From Actinoallomurus sp963850195 (lineage in GTDB: Bacteria; Actinomycetota; Actinomycetes; Streptosporangiales; Streptosporangiaceae): 64,000 bases of DNA. The notes under the pieces are model-generated. The model saw only the letters and a program-made list of their open reading frames with translations, was not told the DNA's origin and did not search any database. Numbering within the stretch: position 1 is the first letter of the stretch; the number at the start of each line of letters is the position of its first letter. The stretch lies in the NCBI GenBank assembly GCA_963850195.1, contig CAWKKD010000005.1, forward strand, positions 2,418,001 through 2,482,000, read 5' to 3'. Both the position numbers and the translations under genes were made by a program. Positions 57,004-64,000 of the stretch are shown piece by piece.

Positions 57004-59994
57004 ATGACGATCTCCCCTGAGCAGGTCACCCTCGCCGAAAGCCCGGACGGGGTCGCGAGCCCGCCGGCGGGACGGCTGGGCATCACGCTGCGGAGGTTCG
57101 CGCGCAAGCGGACGGCGCTCGGCGGCGGCGTCGTGGTCGTGCTGCTGTTCGTGCTGGCCTTCGCCGGGCCGTATTTCCTGAAGTGGTCCTACACCGACAT
57201 CGACTACGCGGCGCTGTACGAGGGGCCGTCGGCCTCGCACTGGTGGGGCACCGACCCGATCGGGCACGACGTGCTCGCCCAGTGCATGCACGGGCTGCAG
57301 AAGTCACTCGTCATCGGCCTGCTGGTCGCGCTGTTCTCCACCGTGCTGTCGTCGCTGGTCGGCGCCTGCGCGGGTTACTTCGGCGGCTGGAGCGACCGCG
57401 CGCTCATGTTCGTGGTCGACCTGCTGCTGGTCTTCCCCAGCTTCCTGATCATCGCGATCGTGTCGCCGCGGCTGCGCGCCACCGGCTGGATCGCCCTGGT
57501 CGCGATGATCGCGCTCTTCAACTGGATGATCACCGCCCGGGTGATCCGGTCCATGACGCTGTCGCTGAAGCAGGAGGAGTTCGTGCGGGCGGCGCGGTTC
57601 ATGGGCGTCGGGGCGTTCCGCATCATCGCGCGGCACATCGTGCCGAACGTCGCGTCCTTCCTGATCATCGACGCGACCATCAGCGTGAGCTCGGCGGTCC
57701 TGACCGAGACCGCGCTCTCCTACTTCGGCTTCGGCGTTCAGCCACCCGACGTGTCGCTCGGCACCCTGATCTCGGCCGGAACCTCGGCCGCGCTGTCCTA
57801 TCCCTGGGTGTTCTTCTTCCCGGCGGGACTCCTGATCGTCTTCGTCCTCGCGATCAACCTCATGGGCGACGGGCTGCGCGACGCGCTCGACCCGGGCCGG
57901 ACGGCCGCCCCGCGACCAGTACGCCGAGGCGACGACGCCCCGCGCCGTACGCCGGAGTCCGCCGAGACGGAGACCGACGCCGTCCTGGCGATCCGCGACC
58001 TCACGGTGTCGTTCCCCGACGCGGCAGCGGTGCGCGGCGTCGACCTCACGCTGCGCCGCGGCGAGGTCCTCGGCCTCGTCGGCGAGTCCGGGTCGGGCAA
58101 GTCGGTGACCGTGCTAGCCGCGATGGGGCTGCTGCCCGCGTCCGCCACCGCGAGCGGTTCGGTACGCCTGGACGGCACCGAGATCGTCGGCGCCTCGGAC
58201 GGTGCGCTCGCGGCCCTGCGCGGCAACCGGATCGCCATGGTGTTCCAGGACCCCCTGGCGTCGCTCGCGCCCTTCTACCGCGTCGGCGACCAGATCGCGG
58301 AGACGATCCAGATCCACCAGGGCTTGTCCCGGCAGAAGGCACGGGCCCGCGCCGTCGAACTGCTCGACCTGGTCGGCATTCCGGACCCGAAGCAGCGCGC
58401 CGAGGCGTTCCCTCATGAGTTCTCCGGCGGCATGCGGCAGCGGGTCCTGATCGCGATGGCGATCGCGAACGACCCCGACGTGATCCTGGCCGACGAGCCG
58501 ACCACCGCGCTGGACGTGACGGTGCAGGCGCAGATCCTCGACGTCCTGCGGACCGTACGTGAGGAGACCGGCGCGGCACTGGTCTTCGTCAGCCACGACC
58601 TCGCCGTCATCGCCGGGTTCGCCGACCGGGTGGCGGTCATGTACGCGGGTCGGGTCGTCGAGTCGGCGCCCGTCGACGACCTGTTCGCGCGGCCGCGGAT
58701 GCCGTACACGCTGGGGCTGATCGGGGCGGTGCCACGGGCCGACGGCGGCGAACGGTCGCCGCTGGTGCCCATCCCGGGCGTACCGGCCACGGCCGCCTCG
58801 GTCTCCGGCGGCTGCCCGTTCGCCGACCGGTGCCCGCTCGCCGACGAGCGCTGCCGTACCGAAGAACCGCCGCTCACCGGGACCGTCCACCTGTCCGCGT
58901 GCTGGAAGACCGACGAGATCCTCGAGCGCGGACCGGCCGATGTCTTCCCGGTGCCGCCGCTCCCGGCGACCGGGCCGCCCCCGACGCCGAGGGCCCAACT
59001 GCCCGTGGTGCTGCGGACCAAGAACCTGGTCAAGACGTTCCCGCTGTACAAGGGGGTCGCGTTCAAGCGGCGTACGGGGAGCGTGCACGTCCTGGACGGT
59101 GTCGACCTCGACATCCGGCGCGGCGAGACCCTCGGCCTGGTCGGCGAGTCGGGCGCGGGCAAGAGCACGACGCTGCTGGAGATCCTCGGCCTGCACGCAC
59201 CCGAGGCGGGCGAGATCTCGCTGTTCGGCACCCGGCCCGAGGACCTGTCACGTACGGACCGGCGGCGGCAGCGCGGCCGGATGCAGATCGTCTTCCAGGA
59301 CCCGCTGGCCAGCCTCGACCCGCGCCTGCCAGTCGGTGACGTCATCGCCGAGCCCCTGCGCGCGCAAGGAGCCGGCCGCGGGCTCATCCGCGAACGGGTA
59401 CCGGAACTGCTGCGACGCGTCGGACTGGAGGCGGCGCACGCCGAGCGCTTCCCGCACGAGTTCTCCGGCGGCCAGCGCCAGCGGATCGCGATCGCGCGGG
59501 CCCTCGCCACCGAGCCGGAGCTGCTCGTCCTCGACGAACCGGTCTCCGCGCTCGACGTCTCGGTGCAGGCGGGCGTGCTCAACCTGCTGGCGGAGCTGAA
59601 GGCCGAACTCTCGCTCGCGTACCTGTTCGTGTCGCACGACCTGTCGGTCATCCGGCACATCGCGGACCGCGTGAGCGTCCTCTACCTCGGCCGCGTCGTC
59701 GAGACGGGCGCCGTCGAGGACGTCTTCGGCGAACCCCGCCACCCGTACACCCGCGCGCTGCTGTCCGCCGTGCCGGTTCCGGACCCCGTACGGGAGCGGC
59801 GGCGGAGCCGGATCCTGCTCGCGGGCGACCCGCCGAGCCCGGCCGACCGGATGAGTGGATGCCCCTTTCGCGGGCGCTGCCCCGTCTACCCGACCCTCGC
59901 CGCGGACCACCGCATCCGGTGCGAGTCCGAGGCGCCGCCCCTCGCCTCGCTCACCGGCGACCACCCGGCCGCCTGCCACTTCCCGGGGCGTTAG
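57004..59994 (+). CDS. Fused peptide ABC transporter: DppC permease + DppD ATPase + DppF ATPase
   Basis: 996 residues in one frame. Residues 1-295: DppC-type permease (about six helices, GTDPIGHDVL, RAARFMGVGAFRIIARHIVPN loop). A linker of about 30 residues rich in Arg and Pro follows. Residues 325-640: ATPase 1 with GESGSGKS at about 360, FSGGMRQR at 473, VILADEPTTALD and the oligopeptide C-terminal cluster CPFADRCPLADERC. Residues 665-996: ATPase 2 with GESGAGKST at 714, FSGGQRQR at 821, LLVLDEPVSALD and CPFRGRCPVY. In nearly all relatives these are three genes, although DppD-DppF fusions are known. GAGTCGGCAG precedes the ATG. Confidence 0.92.
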   Translation: MTISPEQVTLAESPDGVASPPAGRLGITLRRFARKRTALGGGVVVVLLFVLAFAGPYFLKWSYTDIDYAALYEGPSASHWWGTDPIGHDVLAQCMHGLQKSLVIGLLVALFSTVLSSLVGACAGYFGGWSDRALMFVVDLLLVFPSFLIIAIVSPRLRATGWIALVAMIALFNWMITARVIRSMTLSLKQEEFVRAARFMGVGAFRIIARHIVPNVASFLIIDATISVSSAVLTETALSYFGFGVQPPDVSLGTLISAGTSAALSYPWVFFFPAGLLIVFVLAINLMGDGLRDALDPGRTAAPRPVRRGDDAPRRTPESAETETDAVLAIRDLTVSFPDAAAVRGVDLTLRRGEVLGLVGESGSGKSVTVLAAMGLLPASATASGSVRLDGTEIVGASDGALAALRGNRIAMVFQDPLASLAPFYRVGDQIAETIQIHQGLSRQKARARAVELLDLVGIPDPKQRAEAFPHEFSGGMRQRVLIAMAIANDPDVILADEPTTALDVTVQAQILDVLRTVREETGAALVFVSHDLAVIAGFADRVAVMYAGRVVESAPVDDLFARPRMPYTLGLIGAVPRADGGERSPLVPIPGVPATAASVSGGCPFADRCPLADERCRTEEPPLTGTVHLSACWKTDEILERGPADVFPVPPLPATGPPPTPRAQLPVVLRTKNLVKTFPLYKGVAFKRRTGSVHVLDGVDLDIRRGETLGLVGESGAGKSTTLLEILGLHAPEAGEISLFGTRPEDLSRTDRRRQRGRMQIVFQDPLASLDPRLPVGDVIAEPLRAQGAGRGLIRERVPELLRRVGLEAAHAERFPHEFSGGQRQRIAIARALATEPELLVLDEPVSALDVSVQAGVLNLLAELKAELSLAYLFVSHDLSVIRHIADRVSVLYLGRVVETGAVEDVFGEPRHPYTRALLSAVPVPDPVRERRRSRILLAGDPPSPADRMSGCPFRGRCPVYPTLAADHRIRCESEAPPLASLTGDHPAACHFPGR

Positions 59995-60719
59995 CCCTTT
60001 TCGGCGATGCCGGTGAGCAGGTGGTGCTCGGCGTCGTCGAGGTAGGCGCTCAGCGCGTCGGCGGCCTCCGCGGTACGGCCGCGCTCGATCAGGGTGACGA
60101 TCTCGTCGTTGCGGTCGACGTACGGCTCGTGGAAGCGGTGAGGGTCGGCCATCATGTGGAAGACCAGCCGTAGCTCGGCCAGGACCCGGCGCATCATGTC
60201 GTTGAGCCGACGGCTGCCGGCCAGGGCGACGACGGCCGAGTGGAACTTCAGGTCGGCGGTGCCGACGTCGCTCCAGCGCTGCTCCGCCGCCGCGGTCTGA
60301 GCGCCGGTCACCACGGCGCGGATCTCGGCCACGCCGTCCTCGGGCGCGTGCGACAGGTCGCCCACCGCGGCGCACTCGACCAGCCGGCGGGTCCGGTAGA
60401 TGTCGCGTACGTCGTCGGCGTCCGGGGTGCGGACGAACACCCCCCGGTGCGGCTCGTGCACCACCAGACCTTCGTGGGCCAGCAGCCGGAACGCCTCGCG
60501 CAGCGTGTTGCGGGACACGCCCAGCGCCTCGGCGACCGCGTGCTCGGCGAGCTGGGTGCCGGGCGGGAGGCCGCCTTCGATGATCCGCTCGCGCAGGATC
60601 TCGGCGAGCCGGCCGACCGTTCCAGTGCGGTCGAGCAGCGGACGCGCACTCGACAGGCCTGCGACCACGGATGACGCGGAATCGGCCTCCAATCCGACCG
60701 GAACGATCTCCTTCGCCAT
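59991..60719 (-). CDS. GntR-family regulator, FCD (FadR-type) subgroup
   Basis: 242 residues. Winged helix: LAEILRERIIEGGLPPGTQL, AEHAVAEALGVSRNTLREAF, RLLAHEGLVVHEPHRGVFVR. The FCD domain has RRLVECAAV, DLKFHSAVVALAGSRRL with metal/ligand-binding Asp and His, and HHLLTG-type helices. Its stop overlaps the fused transporter stop on the other strand. It diverges from the DUF969/979/2891 operon, which it probably represses. Confidence 0.92.
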   Translation of the reverse strand: MAKEIVPVGLEADSASSVVAGLSSARPLLDRTGTVGRLAEILRERIIEGGLPPGTQLAEHAVAEALGVSRNTLREAFRLLAHEGLVVHEPHRGVFVRTPDADDVRDIYRTRRLVECAAVGDLSHAPEDGVAEIRAVVTGAQTAAAEQRWSDVGTADLKFHSAVVALAGSRRLNDMMRRVLAELRLVFHMMADPHRFHEPYVDRNDEIVTLIERGRTAEAADALSAYLDDAEHHLLTGIAEKG

Positions 60720-60733
60720 ATTGCCCCCTTGCC

Positions 60734-60750
60734 GGATTGCTCAACAATCC
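60734..60750. promoter_or_regulatory. Candidate GntR operator
   Basis: GGATTG-CTCAA-CAATCC, a perfect 6-bp inverted repeat of FadR-like style, 14 bp upstream of the regulator start and between it and the divergent operon. Confidence 0.6.
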
Positions 60751-60817
60751 GTACCGTACCCGCAACGGCTGCGCCCTGTCTTGCCCTTGGGCCCCCTACT
60801 CGGGAAGGAGGGCGGTC

Positions 60818-61528
60818 GTGCTCGTACTCATCGGCGTTCTGCTCGTCGTCATCGGATTCGCGCTGCGCCTGAACCCACTCGTCGTCGTCACCGTCGCGGG
60901 CATCGTCACCGGCCTGCTCGGAAAGCTGTCCCTGGTGGCCATCCTCAACGCCTTCGGCAGCGGCTTCGCCACGAGCCGTTCGGTCACCCTGTTCATCATC
61001 GTGTTGCCGGTCATCGGCCTGATCGAACGCTTCGGCCTCCAGGAGCAGAGCCGCCGGCTCATCTCCCGGCTCGGCGCGCTCACCACCGGACGGTTCCTGG
61101 TCCTCTACCAGCTGATCCGCCAGCTCACCGCCGCGGTCGGCCTCTACGCGATCGGCGGCCCCGCGCCGATGGTCCGTCCCCTCGTCTACCCGATGGCCGA
61201 GGGCGCCGCCGAGCGCCGGTTCGGCACCGCGCTCCCCGAGTCCGCACGCGAGAAGATCAAGGGCTTCGCGGCCAGCGCCGACACGATCGGGGTCTTCTTC
61301 GGTGAGGACATCTTCGTCGCCATCGGCTCGATCCTGCTGATCACCGGATTCGTCGACACCACGTACGGGCTGAAGCTGGACGCCCTGCACGTCGCGCTGT
61401 GGGCGATCCCGACCGCGGTCTGCGCGTTCGCCATCCACGGCGCGCGGCTGCTCTACCTCGACGTACAACTGGGCCGGATGGCTTCGGCGACCGACGCGGA
61501 AACGGCCACGGCGGAGGCGGACCAATGA
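60818..61528 (+). CDS. DUF969 protein, probable 5-oxoproline transporter subunit
   Basis: 236 residues from a GTG at 60818 (GGAAGGAGG upstream), about six helices. ALRLNPLVVVTVAGIVTGLL, LPVIGLIERFGLQEQSRRLI and SADTIGVFFGEDIFVAIGSI match DUF969. DUF969 and DUF979 proteins occur together, often with pyrrolidone-carboxylate peptidase, and are annotated as a two-part 5-oxoproline importer. The ATG of the partner overlaps its stop. Confidence 0.87.
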   Translation: MLVLIGVLLVVIGFALRLNPLVVVTVAGIVTGLLGKLSLVAILNAFGSGFATSRSVTLFIIVLPVIGLIERFGLQEQSRRLISRLGALTTGRFLVLYQLIRQLTAAVGLYAIGGPAPMVRPLVYPMAEGAAERRFGTALPESAREKIKGFAASADTIGVFFGEDIFVAIGSILLITGFVDTTYGLKLDALHVALWAIPTAVCAFAIHGARLLYLDVQLGRMASATDAETATAEADQ

Positions 61529-62493
61529 TCAAAGTCGAGTGGTTCTACTGGCTGAACGGCGCCATCTTCATCGCCGTCGCCGCCCTGACGTACGTCGACC
61601 GTACGAACCCCAAGCGGCACGGCAGCGCGGCGTTCTGGGCCCTGTTCGGCGCATCCTTCGTGTACGGGACGTTCGTGGTGAACAAGACCGCCCCGGCGTG
61701 GATCCTCGGTCTCGCGGTGATCGCGATGACCGCGCTCGTCGGCACCGGGCAGCTCGGACGCGGCGCCGCCACCGGGCCCAGCCGACCGGAGCAGGAGGCC
61801 GGCGCCGACCGCTTCGGCAACCGCCTGTTCGTGCCCGCGCTGACCATCCCGGTCGTGGTCGTCGTCTTCGCGGTCGGCCTCAAGCGGATCCATGTCGGCG
61901 GTGAGCCGTTCCTGGAGAAGGAGTCCGAGACGCTCATCGGCCTCGGTGTCGCCGCGATCGTCGCGGTCATCGTCGGGCTCGCGATGCTCCGCCCGAAGTC
62001 GCCGATCACCCCGCTCACCGAGGGACGGCGGCTGCTGGAGGCGATCGGCTGGGCCGCGGTGCTCCCGCAGATGCTCGCGACGCTCGGCCAGCTGTTCGTC
62101 GCGGCGGGCGTCGGCAAGGAGGTCGGGCGCATCACCAAGGACATCCTGCCCGGCGACTCGCTGATCGGCGGCGTCATCGTGTACTGCGTCGGGATGGCGC
62201 TGTTCACGATCATCATGGGCAATGCGTTCGGGGCGTTCCCGATCATGACGGCCGCGATCGGCTACCCGGTGCTGGTGCAGCACTTCCACGGCAACGCCGC
62301 CGCGGTCTTCGCGATCGGCATGCTGGCCGGATTCTGCGGCACGCTGTGCACGCCGATGGCGGCCAACTTCAACATGGTGCCGGCGGCGTTGCTGGAGATG
62401 AAGGACAAGTACGGTCCGATCAAGGCGCAGATCCCCACCGCCGTACCCCTGCTGGCCTGCAACATCGTCCTCATGTACCTGCTGGCGTTCTGA
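61525..62493 (+). CDS. DUF979 protein, probable 5-oxoproline transporter subunit
   Basis: 322 residues, about nine helices. EWFYWLNGAIFIAVAALTYV, GAAFWALFGASFVYG-type (SAAFWALFGASFVYG), MGNAFGAFPIMTAAIGYPVL and FCGTLCTPMAANFNMVPAAL match DUF979. The start ATG overlaps the DUF969 stop by 4 nt and its stop overlaps the next start by 1 nt, so the three genes are coupled. Confidence 0.88.
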   Translation: MIKVEWFYWLNGAIFIAVAALTYVDRTNPKRHGSAAFWALFGASFVYGTFVVNKTAPAWILGLAVIAMTALVGTGQLGRGAATGPSRPEQEAGADRFGNRLFVPALTIPVVVVVFAVGLKRIHVGGEPFLEKESETLIGLGVAAIVAVIVGLAMLRPKSPITPLTEGRRLLEAIGWAAVLPQMLATLGQLFVAAGVGKEVGRITKDILPGDSLIGGVIVYCVGMALFTIIMGNAFGAFPIMTAAIGYPVLVQHFHGNAAAVFAIGMLAGFCGTLCTPMAANFNMVPAALLEMKDKYGPIKAQIPTAVPLLACNIVLMYLLAF

Positions 62494-63488
62494 TGGCGGG
62501 CATCGCTGACCTCGCCCGTGCGTACGCCGGGATCGCCGTGCGCAACATCGGCACGGAGTTCCCGCACGCCACCCAGCACCAGGTGCGCGGCCCGGACGAC
62601 CTGTCACGGCCGCGCGACCTGCACCCCGCGTTCCACGGCGCGTACGACTGGCACTCCTGCGTCCACATGCACTGGCTGCTGGTGCGCCTGCTCGGCGACC
62701 ACCCGTCCGAGGTGGACGTGGTCACGGCGCGCACGACCCTCGACCGTACGCTGACCGGCCCGGCGCTCGCCGCCGAGGCCGACTACCTGCGGGCCCACCC
62801 CGGGTTCGAGCGCCCGTACGGCTGGGCGTGGGCACTGGCCCTCGCCGCCGCCTGCGAGCGGAGCCCCGACCCGGCCGCCCGCGCCTGGTCCACGGCGCTG
62901 GGCCCGCTCGCCGACGCGGTCGAGGACCTGACGATCGGCTGGCTCGACCGCGCCGCCGCGCCGGTGAGGCACGGCATCCACACCAACACCGCGTTCGGGC
63001 TGTCGATCCTGCTCGAGAGCGCGGCGGCGCTGGGCCGCGACCGGCTCGTCACCGCCGCGACGGAGCGCGCGATCGGCTGGTTCCGCGAGGACCGCGACCA
63101 CCCGACGTCCTGGGAGCCCAGCGGGCAGGACTTCCTGTCCCCCGCCCTGTGCGAGGCCGACCTGATGCGCCGCGTCCTGCCCGTGGAGGAGTTCCCGTCG
63201 TGGCTCGCCGGGTTCCTCCCGGGCCTGGCCGACGCGACGCTCTTCACTCCGGCGGAGGTCCGCGACGCGACCGACGGCCACCAGGTCCACCTGTACGGCC
63301 TGAACCTCTCACGCGCCTGGCAGTTCCGCCTGCTCGCCGGCGCCCTGCCCGCCGACGACCCGCGCACCGCGTCCCTGCACACGGCCGCCGACCGCCACCT
63401 CGCCGGAGGCCTCCCCTACGTCGCGGGGAAGGGCTTCGTCAGCGACCACTGGCTCGCCACATATGCCTTCCTCGCCCTCACCGTCTGA
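62493..63488 (+). CDS. DUF2891 family protein
   Basis: 331 residues, soluble, alpha/alpha-barrel-like pattern. LHPAFHGAYDWHSCVHMHWL, HPGFERPYGWAWALALAAAC, GIHTNTAFGLSILLESA, SWEPSGQDFLSPALCEADLM and DHWLATYAFLAL are conserved DUF2891 stretches rich in His, Trp and Asp, suggesting an enzyme active site. The function is unknown; coupling to the 5-oxoproline transporter suggests it acts on the imported compound or its precursor. Confidence 0.88.
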   Translation: MAGIADLARAYAGIAVRNIGTEFPHATQHQVRGPDDLSRPRDLHPAFHGAYDWHSCVHMHWLLVRLLGDHPSEVDVVTARTTLDRTLTGPALAAEADYLRAHPGFERPYGWAWALALAAACERSPDPAARAWSTALGPLADAVEDLTIGWLDRAAAPVRHGIHTNTAFGLSILLESAAALGRDRLVTAATERAIGWFREDRDHPTSWEPSGQDFLSPALCEADLMRRVLPVEEFPSWLAGFLPGLADATLFTPAEVRDATDGHQVHLYGLNLSRAWQFRLLAGALPADDPRTASLHTAADRHLAGGLPYVAGKGFVSDHWLATYAFLALTV

Positions 63489-63537
63489 CGTCGGCGCGAC
63501 GTAGCATCCGACATGTCGGGCTGCGTGAGGAGTAGGT

Positions 63538-63978
63538 GTGGCCAGTGATCGGCAGGCGGTACGGATCGTGTGCGTCGACGGGGCCGGGCAGGTGCTGCTG
63601 CTGCGCTGGTCGGACCGAGTATCGGGAAACGTCTACTGGGAACCACCGGGCGGAGGGCTGGACCCCGGGGAGACGCCGCTCGAGGCGGCGCGGCGCGAGC
63701 TGTACGAGGAGACCGGGCTGCCCGGCGCCTCGGTGAGCGACTTCTCCGTACCCGTCGACCGGGACTACCTCTGGCTCGGCGTGCACTACAAGAAGGTGGA
63801 GCCGTTCCACCTGGCGCACTTCGAGGGCACGCCGGAGGTACGGCCGGCGGAGTTCACGGCGAGCGAGATTGACGCCTACCGGGGGCATCGCTGGTTCACG
63901 CTCGCCGAGATCGCCGCGCTCGACGACGTCGAGCCGCCGCACCTCCTACGCGCCCTCGCTGACCTCGGCCTCTCCTAG
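63538..63978 (+). CDS. NUDIX hydrolase
   Basis: 146 residues from a GTG at 63538 (GAGGAGTAGGT upstream). The complete Nudix box reads GGGLDPGETPLEAARRELYE then ETG (G-x5-E-x7-R-E-x-x-E-E-x-G). The N-terminal strand is VRIVCVDGAGQVLLLRWSD. The hydrolysed nucleoside diphosphate derivative cannot be told. Confidence 0.9.
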   Translation: MASDRQAVRIVCVDGAGQVLLLRWSDRVSGNVYWEPPGGGLDPGETPLEAARRELYEETGLPGASVSDFSVPVDRDYLWLGVHYKKVEPFHLAHFEGTPEVRPAEFTASEIDAYRGHRWFTLAEIAALDDVEPPHLLRALADLGLS

Positions 63979-64000
63979 GCGCTCACGACCGCCGGCTCCG

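Overview
The window is very GC-rich (roughly 70%) DNA with dense genes, many GTG starts, 4-bp ATGA/GTGA overlaps and long spurious open frames opposite real genes. This points to a filamentous actinomycete. The run galU-moeA-moaC-mog-rimJ-sepX-tRNA-Ala, with a 5-formyl-THF cyclo-ligase read away from it, is a conserved actinobacterial chromosomal block. A Streptosporangiales/Thermomonosporaceae-type host is plausible, but this cannot be settled by eye.

Layout. 1-3.3 kb: end of a secreted-protein gene, a sigma factor / DNA-alkyl repair / Fe(II) dioxygenase operon, a thioesterase, a GNAT and an NTF2-like protein. 3.7-10.3 kb: small secreted protein, serine hydrolase, ICMT-like methyltransferase, DUF427, ABM monooxygenase, a receptor-type Ser/Thr kinase, and an NlpC-type wall hydrolase broken by an amber codon inside its signal peptide. 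10.4-15.1 kb: an AbiE (type IV) toxin-antitoxin pair, a flavodoxin/MarR divergon, then a degraded element at tRNA-Ala(CGC) with a duplicated tRNA 3' segment and an integrase N-terminal fragment. 15.1-23.6 kb: the sepX/rimJ/molybdopterin/galU core block, a 2-hydroxyacid dehydrogenase followed by a 168-bp MITE-like element, a CPA1 antiporter and an FmdB zinc ribbon. 23.6-33.7 kb: MMPL exporter, MTA phosphorylase + SAF protein, M15 peptidase, several regulator/enzyme divergons (Lrp/SMP-30, TetR/SDR) and a DeoR regulator.

33.8-44.9 kb is a furanose-type sugar locus: an orphan RbsA-like ATPase, a secreted GH2 enzyme, a GH127 (beta-L-arabinofuranosidase-type) gene destroyed by a TnpB-only IS605-type element and a deletion, and a complete YtfQ/R/T/YjfF-like ABC importer. 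45-47.5 kb: a surface protein ending in LPVTG, an L,D-transpeptidase and a small conserved protein. 47.1-49.6 kb looks like a Zur-controlled metal locus: zur, a CooC/MinD-type ATPase with a near-perfect Zur-like palindrome at its promoter, a similar weaker site before the small conserved gene, and a truncated ZnuA-like fragment behind a third site.

49.6-64 kb: a TrmB regulator, a sedolisin (S53) protease, non-coding hairpin repeats, DoxX, an APC permease, then a peptide ABC transporter. In that transporter the second permease and both ATPases are fused into one 996-residue protein. It is followed by a GntR/FCD regulator, a DUF969-DUF979-DUF2891 operon (probable 5-oxoproline uptake) and a NUDIX hydrolase. 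No rRNA or CRISPR array was seen. The observations most worth follow-up are the Zur-type locus with the CooC-like ATPase, the lone TnpB inside a GH127 gene, the permease-ATPase-ATPase fusion, the tRNA-Ala element remnant and the amber codon in the NlpC signal peptide.
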